Source: Cephalopachus bancanus (Eukaryota > Chordata > Mammalia > Primates > Tarsiidae). Taken from it: 64,000 bases of DNA. The stretch covers positions 1 to 64,000 of the forward strand of contig JAPVLO010000232.1 of assembly GCA_027257055.1 (NCBI GenBank), given 5' to 3'. Of this stretch, positions 10,942 through 23,389 are shown in pieces. The position numbers were made by a program, and so were the translations under genes. Within the stretch, counting starts at the first letter, position 1; every line of letters begins with the position of its first letter. Below the pieces are notes generated by a model. That model was not told the origin of the DNA. It did no database searches and saw only the letters and a program-made list of their open reading frames with translations.

Positions 10942-10959
10942 CAGTATGTATGTATGTAT

Positions 10960-11233
10960 TTACTTACTTATTTTGAGTTGGGGTTTCATTCTGTCACCCA
11001 GGCGTGATCATGGCTCACGGCAGCCCCGACTTCCTGGGCTCAGGTGATCCTTCTGCCTCAGCCCCGAGTAGCTTGGACTACAGGTACTCACTACCACAGC
11101 TGTTTGATTTTTTTTATAGAGATGTGGTCTCCATATGTTGTTCAGGCTGGCCTCCAACCCCTGGGCTCAGGCAACCCTCGGCCTCTGCCTCCCAAAGTGC
11201 TGGGATGACAGGCGTGAGCCACTGCTCCTGGCC
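10960..11233 (-). mobile_element. Alu, old
   Basis: Antisense copy lacking part of the right arm, inverted relative to its neighbour about 20 bp away. Confidence 0.83.
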
Positions 11234-11359
11234 TGATGTAACTGTTTAGTTGGGAGCGTCTGCCCATCAGAAACCCCTCAGTAAAAGAGTTGATTTATTA
11301 GAAGTCAATCAAGAACTTATGACTTAAAGGAAGGAATCTTTTTTAAAATTTTAAAATAT

Positions 11360-11656
11360 TTATATTTTTATTTTTTGAGTCAGAGCCTCGTTCTGTCACC
11401 CCAGCTGGAGTGCAGTGGCATGCCATGGCCCACCCACCACAACCTTAACCTCCTGGGCTCAGGTGATCCTTCCGCCTCAGCCTCCTGAGTATCTGGGACT
11501 ACAGGTGTGCATCATGATGCCTGGCCAATTTTTTGATTTAGAAAGGAAGTGTCGCCACGTTGCCCAGGCTGGTCTTGAACCCGTGGGCTCCGGCAATCCT
11601 CTCACCTCTGCCTCCCAAAGTGCTGTAATTACAGGCATGAGCCACCCTGCCCGGCT
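11360..11656 (-). mobile_element. Alu
   Basis: Antisense copy, older group, with an AT-rich tail. Confidence 0.85.
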
Positions 11657-12656
11657 CAAAGGAAGGCATTCTGTGGGTCTTAGGAAGAGAACCATAAAGG
11701 AGAGCACTGTGAAGACTCCAGGAAACCCCACTCCTCTCTCTGTCTCTCTGTCCCTCTCTCATGACTCCTCTCTCATGACTAATGGACTTTCTGTTTCCCA
11801 GTTCATTTGGTGGAAGTGACTATAGCTCCCAAAGTTGGGTAAATACACACACAGAGACACACATGGAGGTCTCAATTTGAATTTCAAAGTCTCCTTGAGA
11901 GCATCTAATTGGCCCTGTCAGGTTCCCTCTTCTGGACCCATCACTGGTGGCCAGAAGGCACTGTAGGACCTTGGGGGCCTCAGTGGTGTTCACAGATCTT
12001 ATCTCCACAGCTCCTTCATTAATGTAACTCAGCTCCAGAATGCTTCCAGGCCCCGTGTCTCTTAGCCAAACATTCTAAATTCCTAAGACAGGGAATACAC
12101 TTGACACGGTTTGGGTCAGGTGACTCAGCACTGGGGGTATGGGAGAAGGGAGATTAAGTATAGACAGAACCGGTGGGGGCCATCTCTATGAATGGGGCAG
12201 TTTTCCAGAGAATGGGGACTCTTGAACTGGTGAGTCACACCCATGGGTGATTGTTACAAGGTATTTGTTGAGTAAATAAATGTAGAGACTGAATCATCTC
12301 ATTTAGAAAAGAGCAACTGTCCAAAGCTATTAGCTAAGTATTAGGAGTGACTGGAAAGCTCACTCACTCCATCACTTTCAGAATCGAATCAGTTTCCTGG
12401 CCCGATTAAACCGCCTTCCCAATGTCCCTCCAATCCTACCCTCCCCTGGATCCCACCAAAACCACCGCAGTTTGCACTTGGGCTGGGTTGCTCTGCACGG
12501 CCTTCCCCACTCCCATTCCAGCTTCTGACTGTGTTCATCGTAATCTGCCTCAATGTATGTTACCACCCATCACTCAAGGTGTCTGAAGCCAAACCCATCT
12601 TCTTTCTGTCTAAACTGACTTCCCTTTCGAGGCTGTCAACAGTTGCACCATCTCTC
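11657..12656. other. Unassigned upstream DNA, 1 kb
   Basis: No gene recognised. The part around 12040-12115 resembles 10340-10420 (shared ctcttagccaaaca and aattcct words). A pyrimidine-rich stretch lies near 11730-11780. Confidence 0.45.
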
Positions 12657-12672
12657 CATCATTTAGTTCTTT

Positions 12673-12961
12673 TTTTTTTTTTTTTGAGTTGGAGTCTTAC
12701 TCTGTCGCCCAGTCTGGAGTGCAGTGGCCGCTCCCGGTCACTGCAGCCTTGACCTGCTGGGCTCCAGCGATCCTTCCGCCTCAGCCTTCCAAGGAGCTGG
12801 AACTACAGGTGCGCATATGACGCCCGGCTAATTTTTGATTTATTGTAGAGATGAGGGTTCGCCAAGTTGGCCAGGCGGGTCTCAAACCCGCGGGCTCAGG
12901 CAATCCACTCACCTCGGCCTCCCAAAGTGCTGGGATTACAGGCTGAGCCACCGAGCCCGGC
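12673..12961 (-). mobile_element. Alu, intermediate
   Basis: Antisense copy with young-type right arm and almost complete T-arm motif (gcgggtctcaaacccgcgg) but the longer linker. Perfect 16-bp duplication ccatcatttagttctt at 12657-12672 and 12962-12977. Confidence 0.95.
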
Positions 12962-13140
12962 CCATCATTTAGTTCTTAAATCCTTGGAATTACTTCTGAC
13001 CTTTGCCCTCCTGTCTTTTAATATCTGATCAGTTATCAAGTGGTGTTCAATTTTCCCTTGCTCATTTGTCTTTTTATTTTTATTCCTTTTTGAAATCTCC
13101 AGACTAATTCTGGCCTGTCAGGGAGTTCAAAGCATCTTTC

Positions 13141-13436
13141 TTTCTTTTTTTTTTTTTTTTTTGAGTTGGAGTCTCACTCTGTCGCCCGGACTGGAGTGCA
13201 ATGGCTGCTCCCGGCCACCGCAGCCTCGACCTGCTGGGCTCCGGCGATCCTTCCGCCTCAGCCTTCCAAGGAGCTGGAACTACAGGCACGCACTACCATG
13301 CCCAGCTAATTTTTTTATTTATTGTAGAGATGAGGTCTCACCTGCCCAGGTGGGTCTTGAACCCGCGGACTTAGGCAATCCACTCACCTCAGCCTCCCAG
13401 AGGCGCGGGATTACAGCCTGAGCCACTGAGCCCGGC
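13141..13436 (-). mobile_element. Alu, middle group (4-nt linker deletion)
   Basis: Antisense copy with linker ctcacctgcccagg. Perfect 15-bp duplication ttcaaagcatctttc at 13126-13140 and 13437-13451. Confidence 0.95.
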
Positions 13437-13472
13437 TTCAAAGCATCTTTCAAAGATAGGTATCAAGATGGT

Positions 13473-13769
13473 ATGGCCAGGCGCGGTGGCTCACACCTGT
13501 AACCCCAGCACTTTAGGAGGCTGCATCGAGAGGATTGTCTGAGCCTGGGGGTTCGAGACCAGTCTGGGCAACTTGGTAAGACCTCGTTTCCACAATAAAT
13601 TAAAAAATTAGCCAGGTGTGGTGGCACAGGCCTGTGGTTCCAAGCTACTTGTGAGACTGCAGAGGAAGGATCATCTGAGCCCAGCAGGTCAAGGCTGCGG
13701 TAGCCATGAGCGTGCCACTGTACTCCAGCTTGCATGACAGACTGAGACTCTGATTGGGGAAAAAAAATG
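13473..13769 (+). mobile_element. Alu
   Basis: Sense copy, older group, flanked by a short (g/a)atggtat duplication. Confidence 0.87.
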
Positions 13770-14196
13770 GTATGGAGGGGAATGGGAATGGCTGAATGGC
13801 CTTGGTCAAACATCGCTACTCCCCGTGAGTGGAAACACATGTACAGGCAACCATGACACAACCAGGCAAAGGAGCACTTTATTATTAGCTGAGCATAAAC
13901 CACAGTACAGAAGTCAGGAAAGATAGGCTGGGCTCTGGTCGTCCCTGTTTGTTCTCGCCAATCAATGCCCAAATAGGAGTCTGAGAACTTTCCTTCCTAG
14001 TGGAACAAAGAGTCATACTAACCAGAGACACTGGAGAGAAAGACAAACTTCAGGTTTTTGGCCTGGGGCTGTCCTAAACTATCTGCGGGCAATAGCTCTG
14101 GGGCCTGGTTATCTTGTGGGAAGAGGGGAGGGCAGCCCTTGTTACCATTCACAATATGTTGAAAAATGGGAGGGAGACTGCAACCATTTTTGTTGA

Positions 14197-14669
<473 letters not shown>

Positions 14670-14803
14670 ACTAATTTTCCAATATTTTGTAGAGATGGGA
14701 TCTTGCTATATTGCTCAGGCTGGTCTCAAATTCCTGGTCTCAAGTGAGCCTCATGCCTTGGCCTCCCAAAGAGCTGGGATTATAGGCATGAGTCACCCCC
14801 CCC
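14670..14803 (-). mobile_element. Alu, second part, interrupted
   Basis: Left arm of the Alu begun at 14207, ending in a C run after gagtcacc. Confidence 0.85.
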
Positions 14804-15774
14804 CACAGTTGAACCTTTTATCTTTTAAAGGCTCTACCCCAAGAAAATATTACTCTGTATTCTCCACTTTTAGAAAGACTTCTTCCTTTTTGTGTGCAGG
14901 GAGGGGTGGGGTAAAATTCCTTGCCCACCTGCACCTTGGGAGGAGTAAGGGGGTGGTAAGGAACCTTGGGTACCCCCTAGAATTACATGGGTCAGCTTAT
15001 GTTTGGATCCCTGGTGGAGCTGTGGAGTCATGATCTTTGCTCAAAATTGTCAAAAGCTATTTTGTTGCTGACTGAGTTTAGAACCAATTCCCAAGGGGGC
15101 CATTAGGACCCTCTAAGCCTGGCTCCACCATTAAGATGACTTTAGGATTATAGTACATAGGGCAAGTATAGGGAAAGAATGGCCAAGTTTAATCACCCAG
15201 TGAAGGGATCAGTTGGATCTAATCAACAGGGGAAGGAAGTTAGGTGGATTTCATCTCTCCACAACCTAATCAATAGATCTAGCAAGAACTAGGTCAGGCA
15301 CTGTAGGAATCCAATCAGTGGGGTAGAGTCTGAGAGAACCTTGTTGACACAATATCTATAAGAGAGGGGTTTGGTGTGATGAGTGTGGTAGCGGAAGAGT
15401 CTCTCTGATGTGTCAGCCAAAACTCTCTGGCCAGAAGGGACCCTCAGCCTGTTGGGACAGGGATCCCCGTTGACCTGCAAAGGTAAGTCCAGACAGCTTA
15501 GGGTAATAACCTCAATTTGCTTGGGATGGTAAATGTCATTTAATACTAAGAAAGTTCAGAATTAAACATGAAGATGATGAAATCAAACAAATCCATAGTA
15601 TTCATACTTTTGTGTTAACTTTGGTAATATTTTGTATAATTCGGTATTTTCGATGTTTGTAAAATTTAGACAATTTGTCATAATAGAGAATCTGACAAAA
15701 GTTTCACAAGACAAGAGCCTTACTAAATTTGATGTTCTTTGACATTTTCAATTTCTTTTATGAAATGTTGGAGG
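14804..15774. other. Unassigned upstream DNA
   Basis: Nearly 1 kb without gene or recognisable repeat; ordinary single-copy appearance. Confidence 0.5.
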
Positions 15775-16040
15775 GTGGGTGGGGTGGCTCATGGCTGCCA
15801 TTCCAGCACTTCAGGAGGCCAAGGCATGACTAACTGAGCCCAGGGGCTTGAGACCAGCCTGGGCAACTTGGTGAGACCTTGTCGCTACAAAAAAAATTTT
15901 TAAATTAGCTGGGTGTGGTGGTATATGCCTGTGGTTCCAGCTACTTGGAAGATTGAGGTGGAAGGATCACCTGAGTCCATCTGGTGGAGGCTGCGGTGGC
16001 CTTGAGTGGGCCACTGGCTGACAGAGACTCTGACATCCCC
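15775..16040 (+). mobile_element. Alu, diverged
   Basis: Sense copy, older group, with a damaged right-arm end and no A tail left. Confidence 0.78.
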
Positions 16041-16149
16041 CTCCAAAACCAAGGAAATAATGTGAAAAGGGGCTTAGAACCTGGCATGACACAGCGTGAG
16101 GGCTGAATACATGTTGGCGGGAAGTCCTGGGTGTGATGATCAAAGGTCC

Positions 16150-16790
16150 AACGCACTCAGTCTTGGGATGAGGGAATGCTTCCTGGAGCAAATGGTGTTA
16201 ATGCTAAGACCTGAAGGAGTCGTAGGAAATATTCAGGGATAGATGAAGTGGAGAGAGGTGAAGAAAGTTCTGGGCAGAGGGAGCAACTCTTGCAAAGGTT
16301 ATGAGATCTAAGAGCTTCCCAGCTGGACTGTGGCCTGAGAAAATTTTGTGGCAGATGAGGTCAAAGATAGCAGCATGGATGAGGCCCCCAAGGGCCCTGA
16401 GGCCACCTCAAAGAATTTTAGACTGTAACCTAAGTGTTAATGGGACCGGGACCATTCCAGCCGCAGTGTGGACAATGGGCTGGAGTGGAAGGTCACTTCA
16501 GCTGCAGTGTGGACAGGGGGTTGGAGGGGGCAATTCCAGAGCAGGGCGATCATGAGGACCATGAGGCGTCTCTTGCAGTATCTCCAGGAGAGAGGATACC
16601 AGCCCAAAGCAAGTAAGAAATGTCAGGGAACACCAGCTTTCAAGATCTCGAGGGGGACTCCAGGGAGAGAGGAAGGAGGGATGGACCATTCCCAGGCTTC
16701 TGGCTTGAGCACGTGGGCAGTTGGTGGTGACACTTTCTTAGAAGACGCGAAAGGAAAAGACATTGATATGTTGAATTCTGAGATATACAG
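16150..16790 (+). repeat. Ancient mammalian interspersed repeat
   Basis: Words such as cagctgcagtgtggaca, ctggagtggaaggtcac and cttctggcttgagca, in this order, match a very old repeat scattered through mammalian genomes. I am unsure of its formal name. It covers the region just upstream of the promoter; open frames here are not genes. Confidence 0.5.
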
Positions 16791-17185
16791 TATTCTTGAG
16801 AATTTAAGCGATTTTGCCAGGCTGTTTCCTAACTCACTTCAGGATATTTGGTTAATTCCCCAAATGCAATGGTTCTCACACTATGGTATGTCTTAAGATT
16901 CAGCAGGAGAGTGTGGAGGTGCGGGCGTTGAAATGCAGGTTCCTAGGCTAAGAAGTCAGGACTCTAAGTGCCAATTGGGGCTCAGGATTTCAACAAAGGG
17001 CCTGATTTTGGTCACACTTAAAAAAAACAAGCAGCAAAACCGACTTCTCATCTGTCTCCAACGTTAGATTATTTTCCTCCTGCTACCTCTCCCCACTTCT
17101 CAGGCACCTGCTTGGGGGCCCCTGCTGCGCCCTATTAGCTCCATGAGAGCCAGGATGGTCTCACTCACAGGACAATTATCTGGCA
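16791..17185. other. Unassigned DNA upstream of NRF1
   Basis: No repeat or gene recognised between the ancient repeat and the Alu monomer. Confidence 0.5.
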
Positions 17186-17322
17186 CTGGCTGGGCGCTGA
17201 GGCTCACTCTTGTAATCCCAGCACTTTGGGAGGCCGGGAGGGAGGATCGCTTGAGCCCACGGGTTCGAGACGAGCCTGGGTAACACAGCGAGACCTCTTC
17301 TCCAAAATCAAACAACAATAGC
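17186..17322 (+). mobile_element. Alu left monomer next to the NRF1 promoter
   Basis: Only a left arm (ctgggcgctgaggctcact to cgagacctcttctcc) with a short A-rich tail. It looks like a free left Alu monomer or a 3'-truncated dimer. It is the last repeat before the CpG island. Confidence 0.8.
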
Positions 17323-17689
17323 ACGGCACGGCCCTCTGGAAATGTTCACCAACGAACGAATGAGCACAGGAACGCACTGCCCTGCACAGAAACTTCTGTT
17401 TTGGATTTCTGGGTCGAGTCTGCTCGGCAGCGGCGGTCGCACCGGAGAGGAGGAGGACGCGAGGCCGGGGGGCGCGGGGCCACGCGGGCGCCCCTTCCAC
17501 CCTCCCGGCGCCGTCGGGGCCCAGCCCGGCCGGGCCGCCCGCTCCGCTGCCCGGGCGGCAACCATCTTGGGCCGCTGCTCCGGGCGTCCCGCCGCGCCCG
17601 ACCCTCGGGGGCGGCGGGGAGCGCGGGCGGCAGCCGCCCGAGCCCAGCCGGCCGCGGAGGCCCGCGCCGACCTCCCCATCATGGCGGCG

Positions 17690-17844
17690 GCCGGGCGGGG
17701 AAGCCGGCCGTGCGTCGCGTGCGTGCCCCCCCCGGCGGCAGAGGCGGCAGCGCTCGCCATTGCCGCTGGTGGCAGGAGGCTGCGAGGAGCCGGCGCGGTC
17801 GCAGTCTCCACGGCGCAGGCCCACGGTAGCGCAGCCGCTCTGAG
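17690..17844 (+). other. NRF1: NRF1 exon 1, non-coding (5' boundary uncertain)
   Basis: The sequence ending in gcagccgctctgag, followed by GTGAGT at 17845, corresponds to the known 5' UTR of NRF1 that is spliced to the ATG-bearing exon. The donor matches the consensus well. The transcription start cannot be read from sequence; CpG-island promoters usually start at several sites, so 17690 is only a guess. I assign no coding function: the long frames here are a by-product of GC-rich DNA. Confidence 0.72.
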
Positions 17845-17850
17845 GTGAGT
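17845..17850 (+). promoter_or_regulatory. NRF1: Splice donor of NRF1 exon 1
   Basis: TGAG/GTGAGT is a near-consensus donor at the expected end of the NRF1 5' UTR exon, inside the CpG island. It opens an intron of 45,812 bp that ends at 63656. Confidence 0.8.
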
Positions 17851-18037
17851 GCCCTACCGCGCAATCTCCAGCTATTTCAGCCCCGGCGCAGCCGCAACAC
17901 GCCGCCCGCCCGCCGGCCGGCCGGCCCGCCCCGCAGCCGGCACCCTGCCGCCCCCGGCTCCGGGCCCGAGCCCCGCCGGATCCGGCCCGCCTCGGGCGGG
18001 GGCCCGGCCCGGCGCCGGCAAACCGCCACCCCGAGGA

Positions 18038-18046
18038 TGCGCAGGC
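18038..18046 (+). promoter_or_regulatory. Near-consensus NRF1 binding motif in NRF1's own promoter island
   Basis: TGCGCAGGC matches the first nine bases of the NRF1 consensus (TGCGCAKGCGC) and differs at the next. It lies about 190 bp inside intron 1, within the CpG island. It could mediate autoregulation, but in such GC-rich DNA a chance match is quite likely. Confidence 0.35.
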
Positions 18047-19066
18047 CGCGCTAGGCCCCGGGCGTCCTGGCGGGCCGGGAGGGAGGCGCTGCCCGCCGCG
18101 GGCCCCGAGGCTCCGGCCTCCCCGCCGCCGGGCTCCCGGGCCGCGGCCTGCTTCCCGCCGTGGAACTCGGCGCCGCGGCCGTCCCGCGGGCTCGGGAGCG
18201 GGAGGCGCGGGAGAGCGCGCCGGGCCCGGGCGCGGAGGCGGCGGGGGGCGCGCGGGGCCGGGGCCGCGGCCGCGGCGCCCGCTCGCCCCGCGGCCCTGCC
18301 CGGCGCGGCCCGGCGGCGGCGCGGCGGCCGGGCGCGGGGCCGCCGCCTCCCGCGGGAGGGCGGCCGGCGCCCGGGCGGCCTGCGGGCGTCCCTCCCGCGG
18401 GCGGCGTGGGCCGGTCCCCAGGTGGACGGGGGCCTGGAAGATGGCGCGCTGCCCACCTCCCTGCGAGCGGGGAGGCGGCGCCGGGCCCTTTGTACGCAGG
18501 GCCGGGGGGCGACCTTGCGTCTGGCCGCCCCGCCGCGGAGCTCCTCCCGCGCCCGGCGGTGGCCCGGCCGGCCTCCGGGGCCGAGCCGTTGCCGCCGCGG
18601 GCCGCGATGTCCCCTCTGCGGGCCGCCGCGGGCTGGCCATTGTGTGCCCTCGCCCGCTGGGCCGGCTGTCCGCCGCCGGAGTCACCTGTTGTGCCGCTGC
18701 CGGTCCCAAAGTTTCTGCGGGGCGTCTGCCCGTGCCGCCGGTTCGCGGCGTCGCCGGAACAGCTTCGTGGGGCCGGGGCTCCCTCCGAGCGTGTCCACCC
18801 GGCCGGGCGGAGGGGCAGCTCCTGCCCTCGTCCTCCTCCTCCAGGTGAACGAGCGGGGATGCCCGGCTGACTTGGAGCCGGTGTCCGGCGTGCCGACCCC
18901 TGCCCGGGGCTCGGGGGCCGCGCTCGGGGAGGCCGCGGAGCAGAGAGGCGGGGCGGGCGAGCTGTCAGCCCGGACGGTGTCGGCGGGAGAATGGGCGCAG
19001 CCTCTGCTCTTTCTCGGGCTCGCTCCCGGCCCGGCCTGTCCGGCCTGCGCTTTCCTTGGGCTTTGA

Positions 19067-19625
19067 GCTGTGAGTTACTGGCGGTTCCTCGCTCAGGGAA
19101 GTGTGGGTGGTGGGCGTTTGGGTTTGTTTTTGTGCTTCTGATTCAGTAGTGTCCTGACCGCGTGTTTGAGTTTCTTGACAAGTTGCCGCTTAAGGTGGTG
19201 AAACTGACTCGTTGCGTCTGTGCGTCCGAGTGTAATTTCCTTATTCTGTGAGTGCGAAGGCAGACATCAGTATAGTATGTTTACTCTTATTCTGGATCCT
19301 GAATTGTGTAGAATTTCGTGTGTCGGGGACTGTCTTCCCCCCTTCTCATTGGAGTTAGACCATGGCTTTCAACAGGGCCCGTGACCAAAACAACAAAACA
19401 ATAATCAGATTAAGAGTAACTGTTCATCTTTTGGCTCATCCTTATTTGAAGTCCTTTGATTTCATCACAGCCTCAAGCGCAACATATAGGAGGAAAAATG
19501 ACTTTTTGCTTAGTAGTCCGTGGGCATGTTCTCATTTAGGAAAAAAAAAAAAATCAAATCCCCCAAGCCAGGAGTTTTCACATAAATAGTTTTAAATTTA
19601 AAAAAAAGTTTTAAAAAAATTAGCA
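19067..19625. other. NRF1: Proximal NRF1 intron 1
   Basis: GC content falls quickly after the island. No repeat recognised. A 75-codon frame at 19362 has no family resemblance. Confidence 0.6.
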
Positions 19626-19730
19626 GCTAGGGTCTTGCTATGTTGCCCAAGCTGGCCTTGAACTCTGAGCTTGAGTAATCCCCCTGCCTCATCCTGGGAC
19701 TACTGGTGAGTGTCCTGCACCTGGCTTCTG
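19626..19730 (-). mobile_element. Alu left-arm fragment, old
   Basis: Antisense left-arm piece (gggtcttgctatgttgccca to gcacctggct) with internal losses. Confidence 0.7.
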
Positions 19731-21608
19731 ACCATGTTTTAAGGAAAAGGGGCCCCGGGTTTAGGGAGGGCTCTGCTGGGGTAGGGGGTGGCGAGGGCCT
19801 TTGTGCAGTGTGGGAACGGTGAAGGAGAAGAGATGTCAGGGTTCCTTCCCAATTTCTGTACAGCCACTGGAGCCCTATGTTGCAGGATTTTTGTTTTATT
19901 AGATCTTAATTATGAACTCATTTCTACTTTTGTTACGGAGTGGAAGGCCAGTTTCCCCTGATTTAAAAACTTGTGTTGTCATTGCCTGTATGCTGTGAAA
20001 TGACCACAAATGCGTGACTCTTTTAAGGAAAATAGAAGCTCCTTAGGTCTGGGGTGGTTTTTATACCTTTTCTTACATGTAGTAAGGCATTCAGTAAGTG
20101 CTGGGGAATAGTAATGGTGAACAGTAATTACAGAAATTAGACCTTTTCTTGAATATTTGAACGGGCAGCTTATTTTTTGGTATCTGGTGGGACAGTGAAC
20201 AGTCAGCTCTAGGCACCCCTAGGCACAGTGCAGCCCGCCACCCGGGAAGCCAGGGCATGCATTTAGATGGTGTCAGGGAACCTTAGAAGTCAGCACTTCA
20301 CTCTGAAGCAGGTGTCTCTACCTCCTTGGTGCCCTGGGAAAGCTGGCTGTCGAGGAGGCTCTGGTCTACCACACTTGTCCTTGTCCGTGTCTTGGGCGCA
20401 TCTTCTGCGGCCTGTGCTCATCAGGTAGTGGGGATCTGAGTGCAGATGTGTGTGGGACTGGGGGTGCATATTGACATATATGTGTAAGTAGTATTTAGAA
20501 AACTAGTCTTGCAAATACCACTGTTTGTGTAAAAAACACTCCAGAAAATGTTTGTACCAAAAGACATGCTCTTTCTGTTCTTTCATGTCTTCCTTGAGAG
20601 CTAAGTCTAGTGTTTACAGCCTGAGCTTACCCAAATATAATTTTCCATGAATGCTTAGTAAAACAGCAATGAAAAAGAAACCTACTTGTTAAGTTTATTT
20701 TAGAAACATTTTATTTAGACTAAGTCCAATGTTTTTTGAGTCTGTGGATACATGTTAATTTTTGTACCTTATGTATCCTTATTATCTAGGGACCGGGTTA
20801 TCCACTTGCTTGGGTTTTCAGTTACTACTTTTACTCATCAGTATTCTACTAAGGTGAATAGGCTGGAAGATAAATAGTAAAAGGAGGTGAAACAAATCAA
20901 TTTCAGGTGTTTCTAGAAGATTAAAACCACATTGCGCTATTGGAAACTTTTAATCCTGGAGCAACAAGAATGCTTTGTTTGAAGTTATTCTAATGTAATA
21001 ATGGACAAAACTTAGAAAATGAATTTTTGACTGGGCAAAAAAAAAAAGGTGGATTTTATATGTACTTTGGAATATACATTTCTTCTTAAAGTACATTTCA
21101 GAATTAGGTTAATGTGCTTTCAACCCCACTTAATGTAATGTAGTTAAGGAAACATCAAACAGCTTTATTTTGTCATGGTCTTTATGCCTAAAATGCCCTA
21201 AAATGCGAGCATTTATATGATACCAAGTAAACCTTCTATGAACTGAAAAAAAGCCAGAAATAAAACTTTATGGAGATGTTCTAGTATGTTAACAAACAAA
21301 GATAAACGTCTTGCAGTTTATCACACTTGAGAGCCCTTGAGGCAATCTGTGGTATGCCACTATGAGCAGTCTCCTACAAGGTTGCCTGACCTGAAGGATT
21401 CTTCTGTTGAGTCCCAAGCCTGGTGGTCGACCCTGCGCAGCCAAAAAACAGCTTGTCTAAGGAAGGCCATGCCTAGGAAGGAGGGGTGTGTGTGTGTTAA
21501 GTGTGGGTGCAGTGGGGGAAAGAGGAGAAGATACTGGTAAAAGAATCTAGTTTTATGGGTGGGATGATCACTGGAATTTTTGAGGGGGAATATTTTTATT
21601 TTAGTACC
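19731..21608. other. NRF1: Repeat-poor NRF1 intron 1
   Basis: About 1.9 kb without an Alu, the longest such stretch in the intron apart from that at 48.5-50.3 kb. Promoter-proximal intronic DNA like this often holds enhancers, but I see no diagnostic motif. Confidence 0.5.
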
Positions 21609-21920
21609 TTTTTTTTTGAGTTGGGGGTCTCATTCTGTTGCCCAGACTGGAGTGCAGTGGCACAATCACAGCTCACTGCAGCCCCGACTTCATGGGCTCA
21701 GGCCATCCATCCACCTCTACCTCCTGAGTAGCTGGGACTACAGTTGTATACTACCATGCCTGGTTAATTTTTTTGATTTTTTTTCTTTTTTTTTTTTCTT
21801 CTACAGACAAGGTCTTACTGTGCTGCCCAGGCTAGCCTTGAACTCTTGATCTCAAGCGATCCTCCCACCTCGGCCTCTCAAAGTGCTGGGGTTACAGGTG
21901 TGAGCCATTATACCCAACCA
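21609..21920 (-). mobile_element. Alu, old
   Basis: Antisense copy with a long T-rich stretch in the middle linker and an old-style left arm. Confidence 0.85.
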
Positions 21921-23045
21921 AGGAGGAATATATTTGAAAGAAGCTACAAGAGCTATTTTTGTGTTGGTCATCAGTTTGGTGATCTAGGCTATTTACTACT
22001 TACAGAAATTGTATTGTTTAGCATATAAGCATTGTATTTAGATTAATTTGTGAGCATTGTTTTTAGATTAATTCATGCATGCTGATTTCTGTGGTTTCAG
22101 ATGTGAAAAGTTTGGGTGATAAGTTGACATTTTCTCTTTTTTTTTTTTTGACATTTTCTTAAGAACTCTTGGAGTGGTGCCTATTGTGATAACTGTGCCA
22201 AGCCATTTTCCAAACCCTCATGAAGAATGAGCTTTGTACACATATACGATAAGGCCATTTTTAAAAAAGGGCATGTCTTTTACTGTTGGTCTTTGTAAAG
22301 TCTTTGCTTTTTGGAACTTTATGAGTCTGTTTTGTTGCTGCCCCTGAATGCTGATATGGTTAGGCTGGCAGCTAGACCTACAGAGAACAAGAGGAAGTGA
22401 GGAAATGTCCCTGTGAAACTTGCTTAAATCTCTGAACAGTGGACTAGAAATGGGGAGTGAGGGACTAGGGGAACCTAGTTCTTGTTTTACAGTCAAAAGA
22501 GGGCGAGGCACACCTTCCATGAGAAATAGCCTCCTGACAGTGTCCTTGGTGGAGTCCTGCCATCATTCACCAGATGTAGTGTTTCGTGCTTGAGTGACAC
22601 ACCGTGTCTAGTAGAGGAGGAGCGTATGGTGCCACTAGCTATAATTCAGCTAGCTGAGTTGAGAACCAAAACGGAGTCAGGAGGAGTGGTGTGGGCTTAT
22701 GGAATGAGGAGGAACTCCTTCCAGAGTGAGATGGACGGGGGACAGAGGGAAGTTAGGGAAGACTTTACTCTTGGGGAAGCCAGAGCAGGACTTGGAAGGG
22801 CAAGTGGCTACGTTGATGGAGAAGAGGAACCCCGAGGTAGGGTGGCGACAGTCAGTGGAGGGCTAGCGAGGGGATTTTGCCCTACCTGGAAAGTGACGGC
22901 CAAGGAGGCTGAAAGGTTGTGGCCTGGGCCAAGCTTGTAATGCCAGGCTCCTGGGTGTAGGCTTGATGCTGTAGGCATTTGGGGGCTGTAAGAGGTTTGA
23001 GTAGGAAACCTACCCTGTTTTTTAGAAAGATGACATGTGACGATG
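21921..23045. other. NRF1: NRF1 intron 1, unassigned
   Basis: No element named. Frames at 22218-22520 and 22590-22940 are short and without family resemblance. Confidence 0.5.
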
Positions 23046-23060
23046 GAACTCCAGTTTTTT

Positions 23061-23350
23061 TTTGTTTTTTTTTTTTTGAGTTGGAGTCTCACTCTGTCAC
23101 CCATACTGGAGTGCAGTGGCCGCTCCCAGCCACTGCAGCCTCGACCTGCTGGGCTCCGGCGATCCTTCCGCCTCAGCCTTCCGAGTAGCCGGAAGTACAG
23201 GCATGCGCTACCACGCCCGGCTGATTTTTTGATTTATTGTAGAGATGAGGTCTCGCTGCCCAGGCGGGTCTCGAACCCGCGGGCTCAAGCAATCCACTCA
23301 CCTCAGCCTTCCAAAGGCGCGGGATTACAGGCTGAGCCACGGAGCCGGCT
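23061..23350 (-). mobile_element. Alu, young group
   Basis: Antisense copy with the T-arm motif, short linker and tight right-arm sequence. Perfect 15-bp duplication gaactccagtttttt at 23046-23060 and 23351-23365. Confidence 0.95.
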
Positions 23351-23389
23351 GAACTCCAGTTTTTTATTTTGCTTTACAGTTGCCAAATT

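Larger units (their letters stand above)
17400..19066 (+). promoter_or_regulatory. NRF1: CpG-island promoter of NRF1
   Basis: About 1.65 kb is extremely GC- and CpG-rich and free of interspersed repeats, in sharp contrast to the flanks. There is no TATA box near exon 1. YY1-like ATGGCGGC or CCATCTTGG motifs occur at 17560-17570, 17678-17692 and 18438-18446, and many GGGCGG/CCGCCC Sp-type boxes are present. The island continues about 1.2 kb into intron 1, typical of a constitutive housekeeping promoter. Such islands can start transcription both ways, but no divergent gene is recognisable. Confidence 0.9.

Noticed and set aside
17204..18709. 501-codon open frame on the minus strand and 405-codon frame on the plus strand across the CpG island
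   Set aside because: GC-rich DNA lacks stop codons by composition; the translations are Pro/Arg/Ala-rich without domains and overlap each other on both strands.
19362..19589. 75-codon frame just after the promoter island
   Set aside because: Ends in A-rich low-complexity DNA and lacks any recognised motif.
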